A program made the position numbers and the translations under genes. The notes under the pieces are model-generated. The model saw nothing but the letters and a program-made list of their open reading frames with translations. It had not been told where the DNA came from and did no database searches. Shown here in pieces: positions 16,851 to 23,757 of a stretch of DNA of 64,000 nt; the stretch's first letter is position 1, and the number at the start of each line of letters is the position of its first letter. Source of the stretch: Streptomyces sp. SA15 (lineage in GTDB: Bacteria > Actinomycetota > Actinomycetes > Streptomycetales > Streptomycetaceae); NCBI RefSeq assembly GCF_002291145.1, contig NZ_NTGE01000169.1:33464-97463 (forward strand), read 5' to 3'.

Positions 16851-18113
16851 GTGAGCACCTTCAAGGCCCCCAAGGGCACGTACGACCTGACTCCGCCGGA
16901 CAGCGCCAAGTACCTGGCCGTCCGTGAGGCGATCGCCGCCCCGCTGCGCAACTCCGGTTACGGCTACATCGAGACGCCCGGCTTCGAGAGCGTCGAGTTG
17001 TTCGCGCGCGGAGTCGGTGAGTCCACCGACATCGTGACCAAGGAGATGTACGCCTTCGAGACCAAGGGCGGCGACAAGCTGGCCCTGCGCCCCGAGGGCA
17101 CGGCATCCGTCCTCCGTGCCGCGCTGGAGGCGAACCTGCACAAGGCGGGCAACCTCCCGGTCAAGCTCTGGTACTCGGGCTCGTACTACCGCTACGAGCG
17201 CCCCCAGAAGGGCCGTTACCGCCACTTCTCCCAGGTCGGCGCCGAGGCGATCGGTGCGGAGGACCCGGCGCTGGACGCCGAGCTGATCATCCTGGCCGAC
17301 CAGGCGTACCGCACGCTGGGGCTGAGGAACTTCCGCATCCTTCTGAACAGCCTGGGTGACAAGGAGTGCCGACCGGTCTACCGGGCCGCCCTGCAGGACT
17401 TCCTGCGCGGCCTGGACCTGGACGAGGACACGCTGCGCCGTGCGGAGATCAACCCGCTGCGTGTCCTGGACGACAAGCGGGAGTCGGTGCAGAAGCAGCT
17501 GACGGGCGCTCCTCTCCTGCGCGACTATCTGTGCGACGCCTGCAAGGCGTACCACGAGGAGGTGCGCGAGCTGATCACGGCGGCGGGCGTCTCCTTCGAG
17601 GACGACCCGAAGCTGGTGCGCGGCCTGGACTACTACACCCGCACGACCTTCGAGTTCGTCCACGACGGTCTGGGCTCCCAGTCCGCGGTGGGCGGCGGCG
17701 GCCGCTACGACGGCCTGTCGGAGATGATCGGCGGCCCGGCGCTGCCGTCCGTCGGCTGGGCCCTGGGCGTCGACCGCACGGTCCTCGCCCTGGAGGCGGA
17801 GGGCGTCGAGCTTGAACTCCCCTCCGCCACCAGCGTGTTCGCGGTGCCGCTCGGCGAGGAGGCCCGCCGGGTCCTGTTCGCCAAGGTCACCGAGCTGCGC
17901 AAGGTGGGCATCGCGGCGGACTTCTCCTACGGCGCCAAGGGCCTCAAGGGCGCGATGAAGAACGCCAACCGCAGTGGCGCCCGCTACACGATCGTCGCCG
18001 GGGAACGCGACCTCGCCGAGGGCGTGGTGCAGCTGAAGGACATGGGGTCGGGCGAGCAGACGGCGGTCGGCGTGAACGAGATCGTGGCGGAGCTGGAGTC
18101 GAGGCTGGGCTGA
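16851..18113 (+). CDS. hisS: Histidyl-tRNA synthetase
   Basis: 420 residues, a class II aminoacyl-tRNA synthetase charging tRNA-His. Visible motifs are FKAPKGTYDLTPPDS at the N terminus, motif 2 in YRYERPQKGRYRHFSQ, the histidine-binding LVRGLDYYTRTTFEF, and motif 3 in GGGGRYDGL with ALGVDRTVLAL, followed by the anticodon-binding domain. GTG 16851 gives the family-typical start (MSTFKAPKGTYD). The upstream gene is the glyoxalase II-like hydrolase. Downstream the sequence degenerates into repeats. Confidence 0.97.
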   Translation: MSTFKAPKGTYDLTPPDSAKYLAVREAIAAPLRNSGYGYIETPGFESVELFARGVGESTDIVTKEMYAFETKGGDKLALRPEGTASVLRAALEANLHKAGNLPVKLWYSGSYYRYERPQKGRYRHFSQVGAEAIGAEDPALDAELIILADQAYRTLGLRNFRILLNSLGDKECRPVYRAALQDFLRGLDLDEDTLRRAEINPLRVLDDKRESVQKQLTGAPLLRDYLCDACKAYHEEVRELITAAGVSFEDDPKLVRGLDYYTRTTFEFVHDGLGSQSAVGGGGRYDGLSEMIGGPALPSVGWALGVDRTVLALEAEGVELELPSATSVFAVPLGEEARRVLFAKVTELRKVGIAADFSYGAKGLKGAMKNANRSGARYTIVAGERDLAEGVVQLKDMGSGEQTAVGVNEIVAELESRLG

Positions 18114-18660
18114 GGCGGTGGGGCGCGCCGGGTGGTTCTCGCCCCCGCCGCCCCTACCCGTCCCATCCCAGGGGCTCCGCCCCTTTGACCCCGCCAGGGG
18201 CTCCGCCCCTTCGACCCCGCCAGGGGCTCCGCCCCTGGACCCTGGCGGGGACTGGGTCCCCTGCACCCGCTGGGATTCCGGCCCAGTACTCCGCTGGGGG
18301 CCCGGCCATGGGGCTCCCCCCTGCACCCGGCTGGGTCTTCGCCCCTGCACCCGACGGAGTGCGCTTGCACCCCGCTGGGTTGCGCCCCTTCGACCTCGCC
18401 AGGGGTCTGCCCCTGTACGTCGGCGGGGACTACGTCCCCTGCGCCCGCTGGGAATTCCGGCCCAGAATTCCGCCGGGGCTTCGCCCCTGCACCCGCTGGG
18501 AGTTCCGGCCCTGAATATCGCTGAGGGCCTGGCCCAGGGCTCCGCCCCCGCACCCATCGACCTGAACGGCCTCATCCCCACGCCGGACGGGCGCGGGTGG
18601 TTTCACCTCTTGATCTGCCGAGTCGGGTGGTGGGTGGGCATAGGCCGGGGGTCTGGGGCG
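18114..18660. repeat. GC-rich palindromic repeat field downstream of hisS
   Basis: About 550 bases of degenerate palindromic units, the clearest being three head-to-tail copies with a 26-base period starting at 18169, 18195 and 18221. Each contains the palindrome AGGGGCTCCGCCCCT followed by a GACCCCGC-like spacer. Further down are related but decayed units (CGCTGGGATTCCGGCCCAG, GGGGCTTCGCCCC, AGGGCTCCGCCCC). Open frames across it are low-complexity Pro/Ala/Arg strings without family resemblance, so I call no gene. Its placement after hisS and before the pseudogenes suggests a tolerated dead zone that may also stop transcription. Confidence 0.75.
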
Positions 18661-18919
18661 GAGCCACCAGCTTTCCGAAGGCCCGCAGCAGGTGGGTTTA
18701 CTGTCGACTCCCCGATGCACAGCCGCCGCCCGATCTCGGCGTTCGTACACCCCCTCGGCCACGAGCCGCAGCACCGCCGTCTCCCGCTCCGACAGGTGTG
18801 GCCGCCCGCGGACCGCTGGAGGCGTCGGCGACGACCTCCAGGTCCGGGTCGGCACTCAGCATCGCCCGCAGACCCTCCCGTACGACGGGGTGGTCGTCGG
18901 CCAGGATGATCCGGATCAC
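18661..18919 (-). pseudogene. Decayed NarL/FixJ-type response regulator
   Basis: The start is recognisable: GTG 18919 then IRIILADDHPVVREGLRAMLSADPDLEVVADAS, the first third of a receiver domain. The rest of the receiver and the linker are missing, and the sequence jumps to the LuxR-type helix-turn-helix (LSERETAVLRLVAEG). The HTH is itself frameshifted: NAEIGRRLCIGESTV and THLLRAFGKL lie in different frames. At least one large internal deletion and two frameshifts make it non-functional. It overlaps the kinase remnant by GTGA, as in an intact two-component operon. Confidence 0.85.
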
Positions 18920-19148
18920 GATGCGCTCCTTGACGGCGACAGGGACGGTGGTACGGGGAGGCGGACCGTCACTGTCGTGCCGGCGCCCGGCGCGCTGCTG
19001 ATCCGTGTTGTGCCGCCCACCTCGGCGGCCCGGGCGCGCAGTCCCGCCAGACCGTAGCCGTCACCGGCGGCGCCCGGGTCGAAGCCGCAGCCGTCGTCCC
19101 GTACGGACACCGTCAGGGTCTCGTCGGCGTGCGCCAGCGCGATGTGTT
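18916..19148 (-). pseudogene. C-terminal remnant of a sensor histidine kinase
   Basis: Only the end of the ATPase domain remains: LAHADETLTVSVRDDGCGFD carries the G1-box, followed by GYGLAGLRARAAEVGG (G2-like) and APGAGTTVTVRLP before the stop. This is the HATPase layout of NarX/DesK-type kinases. The sensor, dimerisation and N-box regions are gone. The upstream break at about 19145-19150 joins it directly to the ABC ATPase remnant, showing that one deletion removed the end of the ABC gene, any permease gene and most of the kinase. Confidence 0.85.
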
Positions 19149-19451
19149 TCGCGGATCGTCAACTCCGCGGGCGCGGATTCGTCCTGCCAGACGATTCCGA
19201 CACGCGAGCGCCACGCGCACGTGCCGTGCGCCGGGTCCGTGCCCAGCACGGACACCTCGCCCCCGTCCCGCGCGCGGTTGCCCTGGAGGCTCTCCACCGT
19301 CGTGCTCTTGCCCGCGCCATTGGGGCCGAGCAGTCCGAAGACCTCGCCCCTGCGGATACCGAGATCGATGCCAGTCGACCGCGGTCACGTAGCCGTACTG
19401 CTTGCGCGGCCCCCGCACGTCCACCGCGAGTCCGTTCGCGTGTGCTGTCAT
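19149..19451 (-). pseudogene. N-terminal remnant of an ABC transporter ATP-binding protein
   Basis: It starts at ATG 19451 (MTAHANGLAVDVRGPRKQYG), resembling the N terminus of an antibiotic or drug-export ATPase. After a frameshift near 19375 it continues in another frame with the Walker A region (GLLGPNGAGKS-like), ESLQGNRARDGGEVSVLG, the Q-loop segment RVGIVWQDE and LTIRETHR, where it is cut off. Signature and Walker B motifs are absent. The order ABC ATPase - kinase - regulator on one strand suggests a former transporter operon with its own two-component system. Confidence 0.85.
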
Positions 19452-19508
19452 GGAGACGAGCCTCGTCCTGAATCGAGCGCTCCGGGACGACCGTGCGTAC
19501 CTCCTTAC

Positions 19509-19526
19509 GTCCACCGAACGGTGGAC
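19509..19526. promoter_or_regulatory. 18-bp operator-like palindrome
   Basis: GTCCACCGAACGGTGGAC is a perfect eight-base inverted repeat with a two-base centre, the geometry of many TetR-family operators. It lies 58 bases upstream of the dead ABC gene (minus) and 71 bases before the VKOR gene (plus). No regulator gene is adjacent. It may be a leftover operator of the transporter operon, or it may act on the VKOR gene. Confidence 0.55.
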
Positions 19527-19596
19527 ACGCGCGCGCGTGCGGCACAATGGCCCGTGTCCCGACCAGGTCCAACTCTCAAGTGACGGAATCGGCGTG

Positions 19597-20259
19597 ATGA
19601 GCAAGACGACAGTCAAAGACGTCTCCACCGAGCCCGAACCCGAGCCCGAGCGAGCGGACGTCGCGCCGCGGTCGGTGGGCGGTAGTCGCGCGTTCGCCCT
19701 GCTGCTGGTGATCACCGGTGCGGCGGGACTGCTCGCCGCGTGGGTCATCACGATCGACAAGTTCAAGCTGCTCGAGGCCAAGGTCGAGGGCAAGTCCTTC
19801 ACACCGGGCTGCAGCCTGAACCCCGTCGTCTCCTGCGGCAGCGTCATGGAGAGCAAGCAGGCCGCCGCCTTCGGGTTCCCCAACCCGATGCTCGGTCTCG
19901 TCGCCTACGGCATCGTCATCTGCGTCGGCATGAGCCTTCTCGGCCGCGCCCGCTTCCCGCGCTGGTACTGGCTCACCTTCAACGCCGGCACCCTCTTCGG
20001 CGTCGGCTTCTGCGCCTGGCTGACGTTCCAGTCCCTGTACCGCATCAACGCGCTGTGCCTGTGGTGCTGCCTGGCCTGGGTCGCGACGATCATCATGTTC
20101 TGGTACGTGACCTCGTTCAACGTGCGCAACGGCTTTCTGCCCGCGCCCAGCTGGCTGAAGAGCTTCTTCGGCGAGTTCACCTGGGTCATGCCGGTACTGC
20201 ACATCGGCATCATCGGCATGCTGATCCTGACCCGCTGGTGGGACTTCTGGACCAGCTGA
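19597..20259 (+). CDS. Vitamin K epoxide reductase (VKOR) family membrane protein
   Basis: 220 residues with an acidic cytosolic N terminus and about five membrane helices. The VKOR cysteines are present: Cys72 and Cys80 in the loop PGCSLNPVVSCGSV, and the redox-active CxxC (Cys154, Cys157) in ALCLWCC. Actinobacterial VKORs reoxidise a DsbA-like protein with quinone and so drive disulfide formation outside the membrane. No thioredoxin domain is fused here. ATG 19597 was chosen; GTG 19594 directly before it is an alternative. The Shine-Dalgarno is weak. Confidence 0.9.
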   Translation: MSKTTVKDVSTEPEPEPERADVAPRSVGGSRAFALLLVITGAAGLLAAWVITIDKFKLLEAKVEGKSFTPGCSLNPVVSCGSVMESKQAAAFGFPNPMLGLVAYGIVICVGMSLLGRARFPRWYWLTFNAGTLFGVGFCAWLTFQSLYRINALCLWCCLAWVATIIMFWYVTSFNVRNGFLPAPSWLKSFFGEFTWVMPVLHIGIIGMLILTRWWDFWTS

Positions 20260-20272
20260 CGCGGCCTCCGCG

Positions 20273-20295
20273 TTGTCAGTGCGGTGATTTAGGGT
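20273..20295 (+). promoter_or_regulatory. PafBC/RecA-NDp-type DNA-damage promoter of rarA
   Basis: TTGTCAGTG (20273-20281), eight bases, then TAGGGT (20290-20295): an exact match to TTGTCRGTG-N8-TANNNT. The GTG start of rarA is at 20303, eight bases after the -10 element, so the mRNA is predicted to be leaderless. The motif begins 14 bases after the VKOR stop codon's last base. Confidence 0.8.
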
Positions 20296-20302
20296 TCTGA
20301 GC

Positions 20303-21658
20303 GTGGAGCCCGATCTGTTCACCGCAGCCGCAGAAGAACGCCAGGAGAAGGAGCCGTCCAGCAGCCCCCTGGCGGTCCGGATGCGCCCGCGCACCCTCGA
20401 CGAGGTCGTGGGCCAGCAGCATCTGCTGAAGCCGGGTTCCCCGCTGCGCAGGCTGGTCGGCGAGGGCGGCGGCGGCCCGGCCGGACCGTCCTCGGTGATC
20501 CTGTGGGGCCCGCCCGGCACCGGCAAGACGACCCTGGCGTACGTCGTCTCCAAGGCCACCAACAAGCGCTTCGTGGAGCTCTCGGCGATCACCGCCGGCG
20601 TCAAGGAGGTCCGCGCGGTCATCGACGGCGCCCGCCGCGCCACCGGCGGATACGGCAAGGAGACCGTCCTCTTCCTCGACGAGATCCACCGCTTCAGCAA
20701 GGCCCAGCAGGACTCCCTGCTCCCCGCGGTCGAGAACCGCTGGGTGACACTGATCGCCGCGACGACCGAGAACCCGTACTTCTCGGTCATCTCCCCGCTC
20801 CTGTCCCGCTCCCTCCTCCTCACCCTCGAACCCCTCACCGACGAGGACCTGCGCGGCCTGGTGCACCGCGCCCTGGCCGACGAGCGCGGTCTGAAGGGCG
20901 CCGTCACCCTCCCCGAGGACACCGAGGCCCACCTGCTGCGCATCGCCGGCGGCGACGCCCGCCGCGCCCTGACCGCCCTGGAAGCCGCCGCCGGGGCCGC
21001 GCTGGACAAGGGCGAGACGGAGGTCGGCCTCACCACGCTCGAGGAGACCGTCGACCGCGCCGCCGTGAAGTACGACCGCGACGGCGACCAGCACTACGAC
21101 GTGGCCAGCGCCCTCATCAAGTCCATCCGCGGCTCCGACGTCGACGCGGCCCTGCACTACCTCGCCCGCATGATCGAGGCCGGCGAGGACCCCCGCTTCA
21201 TCGCCCGCCGCCTGATGATCTCCGCCAGCGAGGACATCGGGCTCGCCGACCCGGGCGCCCTCCCCATAGCGGTCGCGGCCGCCCAGGCGGTCGCCATGAT
21301 CGGCTTCCCCGAGGCCGCCCTCACCCTCAGCCACGCCACCATCGCCCTCGCCCTGGCCCCCAAGTCCAACTCCGCGACCACCGCGATCGGCGCCGCCCTG
21401 GACGACGTACGAAAGGGCCAGGCCGGTCCGGTGCCGCCGCATCTGCGCGACGGGCACTACAAGGGCGCCGCCAAGCTGGGACACGCACAGGGGTACGTGT
21501 ATCCGCACGACCTGCCCGAGGGCATCGCCGCCCAGCAGTACGCCCCGGACGCCATCAAGGACCGCGAGTACTACACGCCGGGCCGGCACGGCGCGGAGGC
21601 GCGGTACGCGGACGCCGTTGAGTGGACCAGGAAACACCTCGGTCGCAAGCGGCCTTGA
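20303..21658 (+). CDS. rarA: Replication-associated recombination protein A (RarA/MgsA AAA ATPase)
   Basis: 451 residues. RarA is a tetrameric clamp-loader-like AAA+ ATPase acting at stalled forks. Walker A is GPPGTGKTT, Walker B is VLFLDEIHRF, sensor 1 is LIAATTENPYFSV, and the C-terminal MgsA domain includes GEDPRFIARRLMISASEDIGLADP and YVYPHDLPEG. The N-terminal LFTAAAEERQ may be a clamp- or SSB-binding peptide (inference). GTG 20303 has no Shine-Dalgarno but lies eight bases after the damage-type -10, so leaderless initiation is likely. The gene stands alone. Confidence 0.96.
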   Translation: MEPDLFTAAAEERQEKEPSSSPLAVRMRPRTLDEVVGQQHLLKPGSPLRRLVGEGGGGPAGPSSVILWGPPGTGKTTLAYVVSKATNKRFVELSAITAGVKEVRAVIDGARRATGGYGKETVLFLDEIHRFSKAQQDSLLPAVENRWVTLIAATTENPYFSVISPLLSRSLLLTLEPLTDEDLRGLVHRALADERGLKGAVTLPEDTEAHLLRIAGGDARRALTALEAAAGAALDKGETEVGLTTLEETVDRAAVKYDRDGDQHYDVASALIKSIRGSDVDAALHYLARMIEAGEDPRFIARRLMISASEDIGLADPGALPIAVAAAQAVAMIGFPEAALTLSHATIALALAPKSNSATTAIGAALDDVRKGQAGPVPPHLRDGHYKGAAKLGHAQGYVYPHDLPEGIAAQQYAPDAIKDREYYTPGRHGAEARYADAVEWTRKHLGRKRP

Positions 21659-21986
21659 GCACCCTGTAGACTCACCTGAAGTGCTGAGTCCCGTGTCCGG
21701 ACCCCGCAAGGGAGCCGGCACCACCAGAACGGGACATCCAGCCGGAGGCCTGGTCCGCCAGGATCTCCAGGAGCGTCGCGCACCGTCGAACGGTGTCGCG
21801 GGCAGCCCACCACCACCCGGAGCTCCGGGAAGGGTCGGTGGGCCACTCGCGTGCTGCACGTATGTGCCCAGACCAGGGGAGCGGCTGCCCCGCAGGTCCC
21901 CTTGCGGACCCGCAGGGTTTCCCCGGCTGCGGATGCGACCTCCCCTAACCCTGGTGAGCCGGATACAGACAGAGAGACTAAAGACA
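21659..21986 (+). promoter_or_regulatory. Long leader region of rpsD
   Basis: 328 bases without a convincing gene. TAGACT (21667-21672), just after the rarA stop, is a good -10 hexamer, which would give an rpsD leader of about 310 bases. The leader can form several GC-rich stems, for example GCAGGTCC (21892-21899) with GGACCCGC (21906-21913, one mismatch). Autogenous control by S4 through a leader structure is known in other bacteria. Here it is only a hypothesis from leader length and context. Confidence 0.4.
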
Positions 21987-22601
21987 GTGGCGAATCAGTC
22001 CCGCCCCAAGGTCAAGAAGTCGCGTGCCCTCGGTATCGCGCTGACCCCGAAGGCCGTCAAGTACTTCGAGGCCCGCCCCTACCCGCCGGGTGAGCACGGC
22101 CGTGGCCGCAAGCAGAACTCGGACTACAAGGTCCGTCTGCTGGAGAAGCAGCGTCTGCGCGCGCAGTACGACGTGTCCGAGCGCCAGCTCGTCCGCGCCT
22201 ACGAGCGTGCCTCCAAGGTTCAGGGCAAGACCGGTGAGGCCCTGATCATCGAGCTGGAGCGTCGTCTCGACGCCCTGGTCCTGCGTTCGGGCATCGCCCG
22301 CACGATCTACCAGGCCCGTCAGATGGTCGTCCACGGCCACATCGAGGTCAACGGCCAGAAGGTCGACAAGCCGTCCTTCCGCGTCAAGCCCGACGACGTC
22401 GTGATGGTCCGCGAGCGCAGCCGCGAGAAGACCCTCTTCTCGATCGCCCGTGAGGGCGGCTTCGCCCCCGACGGCGAGACCCCGCGCTACCTCCAGGTGA
22501 ACCTCCGCGCCCTGGCCTTCCGCCTGGACCGCGAGCCGAACCGCAAGGAGATCCCGGTGATCTGCGACGAGCAGCTCGTCGTCGAGTACTACGCCCGCTG
22601 A
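21987..22601 (+). CDS. rpsD: 30S ribosomal protein S4
   Basis: 204 residues. S4 is a primary 16S rRNA-binding protein. The S4 RNA-binding domain is clear (ERRLDALVLRSGIARTIYQARQMVVHGHIEVNG), and the end DEQLVVEYYAR is typical. The N terminus (ANQSRPKVKKSRALGIALTP) lacks the zinc-binding cysteines of the C+ type, so this is the zinc-free form common in actinobacteria. It is not next to rpsM, rpsK or rpoA here. GTG 21987 gives the family start. Confidence 0.97.
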   Translation: MANQSRPKVKKSRALGIALTPKAVKYFEARPYPPGEHGRGRKQNSDYKVRLLEKQRLRAQYDVSERQLVRAYERASKVQGKTGEALIIELERRLDALVLRSGIARTIYQARQMVVHGHIEVNGQKVDKPSFRVKPDDVVMVRERSREKTLFSIAREGGFAPDGETPRYLQVNLRALAFRLDREPNRKEIPVICDEQLVVEYYAR

Positions 22602-22625
22602 TCACCAGCAGGCCGTAGCACCACC

Positions 22626-22785
22626 TCAGCCCGCCGTCTCCCCGCCCATCAGGGTGGGCGAGGCGGCGGGCTTCGGCATGTCCACAGCGCCCCCGCCAGG
22701 CCGGAGTTCGGCCGAGCGGCCCACGAACGTGTCGGGCTCCAGAGGCAGATTGCCGGGCACGGGAGCGCTGTCGTGCTGATGGATG
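22626..22785 (-). pseudogene. Remnant of an NB-ARC/LuxR-type regulator N terminus
   Basis: The minus-strand frame reads HQHDSAPVPGNLPLEPDTFVGRSAELR and then loses homology. The NLPLE...FVGR...EL pattern is typical of the start of AfsR/LuxR-type STAND regulators, just before their P-loop. No P-loop or later domain follows, and the frame ends in the rpsD terminator. Likely a short fossil; the call rests on one motif. Confidence 0.4.
22628..22672. terminator. Terminator after rpsD
   Basis: AGCCCGCCG (22628-22636) pairs with CGGCGGGCT (22664-22672), and an inner stem CGCCCA (22643-22648) pairs with TGGGCG (22655-22660). The structure is strong and lies 27 bases after the rpsD stop. Confidence 0.8.
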
Positions 22786-22952
22786 CGCAGGACACACGGA
22801 GCGTCCTGAGCCGTATCCAGTCCGTACAATCGCTCCGCGCGACCCGAGTGCGCGCGGGCGGGAATCCGGTACGGAGCCCCATCCCCGGCGCGATAGGCTC
22901 GGCGTACGACTTTTTCGATACTCAGGCACGTTTCAGGGAGCGGGTGCACACA

Positions 22953-23399
22953 GTGTCCGGTGGAGAGGTTGCCGGGATCCTGGTGGCCGTCTTCTGGGCG
23001 ATCCTGGTCTCCTTCCTCGCCGTCGCACTGGTGAGGCTGGCCCAGACGCTCAGGGCGACCACCAAGCTGGTGGCGGAGGTGACCGATCAGGCGGTCCCGC
23101 TGCTGGCCGACGCCTCCTCGGCGGTGCGCTCCGCGCAGACCCAGATCGACCGGGTCGACGCGATCGCCTCCGACGTCCAGGAGGTCACGTCGAACGCCTC
23201 GGCGCTCTCGACCACCGTCGCCTCCACCTTCGGCGGTCCCCTGGTCAAGGTCGCGGCCTTCGGGTACGGCGTGCGCCGCGCCCTCGGCGGCCGACGTGAC
23301 GACGTGCCCGCCAAGGAGCCTCGACGTACCGTGATCGTGGGCCGTACGGTCCCGTCCGCGCGGCGGAGCAAGCGGAACAACCGCGGAAAGAAGGACTGA
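22953..23399 (+). CDS. DUF948 membrane protein
   Basis: 148 residues from GTG 22953. One N-terminal membrane helix (VAGILVAVFWAILVSFLAVALVRL) is followed by a long helical stretch with regularly spaced Ala/Val/Asp that suggests a coiled coil (TLRATTKLVAEVTDQAVPLLADASSAV), and a basic tail. This is the DUF948 layout, related to uncharacterised cell-surface or stress proteins. It is followed seven bases later by the DUF6167 gene and then alaS, a recurrent order in streptomycetes as I recall it. Function unknown. Confidence 0.8.
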   Translation: MSGGEVAGILVAVFWAILVSFLAVALVRLAQTLRATTKLVAEVTDQAVPLLADASSAVRSAQTQIDRVDAIASDVQEVTSNASALSTTVASTFGGPLVKVAAFGYGVRRALGGRRDDVPAKEPRRTVIVGRTVPSARRSKRNNRGKKD

Positions 23400-23406
23400 C
23401 CCAAGG

Positions 23407-23757
23407 ATGTTCCGCCGTACCTTCTGGTTCACCACGGGCGTCGCCGCCGGTGTCTGGGCCACCACCAAGGTCAACCGCAAGCTGAAGCAGCTGACCCCCG
23501 AGAACCTCGCCGCCACGGCGACGAACAAGGCGATCGAGGCCGGTCACCGGCTCAAGGACCGCGCGGTGGGCTTCGCGCTCGACGTCCGGGACAACATGGC
23601 CCAGCGGGAGGAGGAACTGGGCGACGCGCTCGGGATCAACGCCCCCGTCGACCCCGAACTCCCCGCACCCCGGCGGTACGCCGCCATCGAGAACCGCAAC
23701 AACCCCAAGTACGTCGAGAGGCCGACGTACTCGTACAACCGGAATGAGGACCACTGA
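23407..23757 (+). CDS. DUF6167-type small membrane-associated protein
   Basis: 116 residues. A short hydrophobic N terminus (FWFTTGVAAGVWATTKV) is followed by amphipathic helical sequence and a Tyr/Asn-rich tail (KYVERPTYSYNRNEDH). It resembles a conserved actinomycete hypothetical family that accompanies alaS. Its TGA overlaps the alaS ATG by one base, so translation is coupled. No enzymatic motif is visible. Confidence 0.75.
   Translation: MFRRTFWFTTGVAAGVWATTKVNRKLKQLTPENLAATATNKAIEAGHRLKDRAVGFALDVRDNMAQREEELGDALGINAPVDPELPAPRRYAAIENRNNPKYVERPTYSYNRNEDH

Larger units (their letters stand above)
22602..22952. other. Intergenic gap: terminator, gene remnant and promoter area
   Basis: 351 bases between rpsD and the DUF948 gene. 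It holds the rpsD terminator (22628-22672) and a minus-strand coding remnant (22626-22785). The last 170 bases become less GC-rich toward the DUF948 start (CGACTTTTTCGATACTC near 22909-22924), where a promoter would be expected; I could not identify a convincing -35/-10 pair. Confidence 0.5.

Noticed and set aside
18169..18246. CRISPR array
   Set aside because: Units are contiguous and palindromic with no unique spacers, and no cas gene is present.
18115..18660. Open frames through the repeat field as genes
   Set aside because: Their translations are Pro/Ala/Arg strings created by the repeat units, with no domain resemblance.
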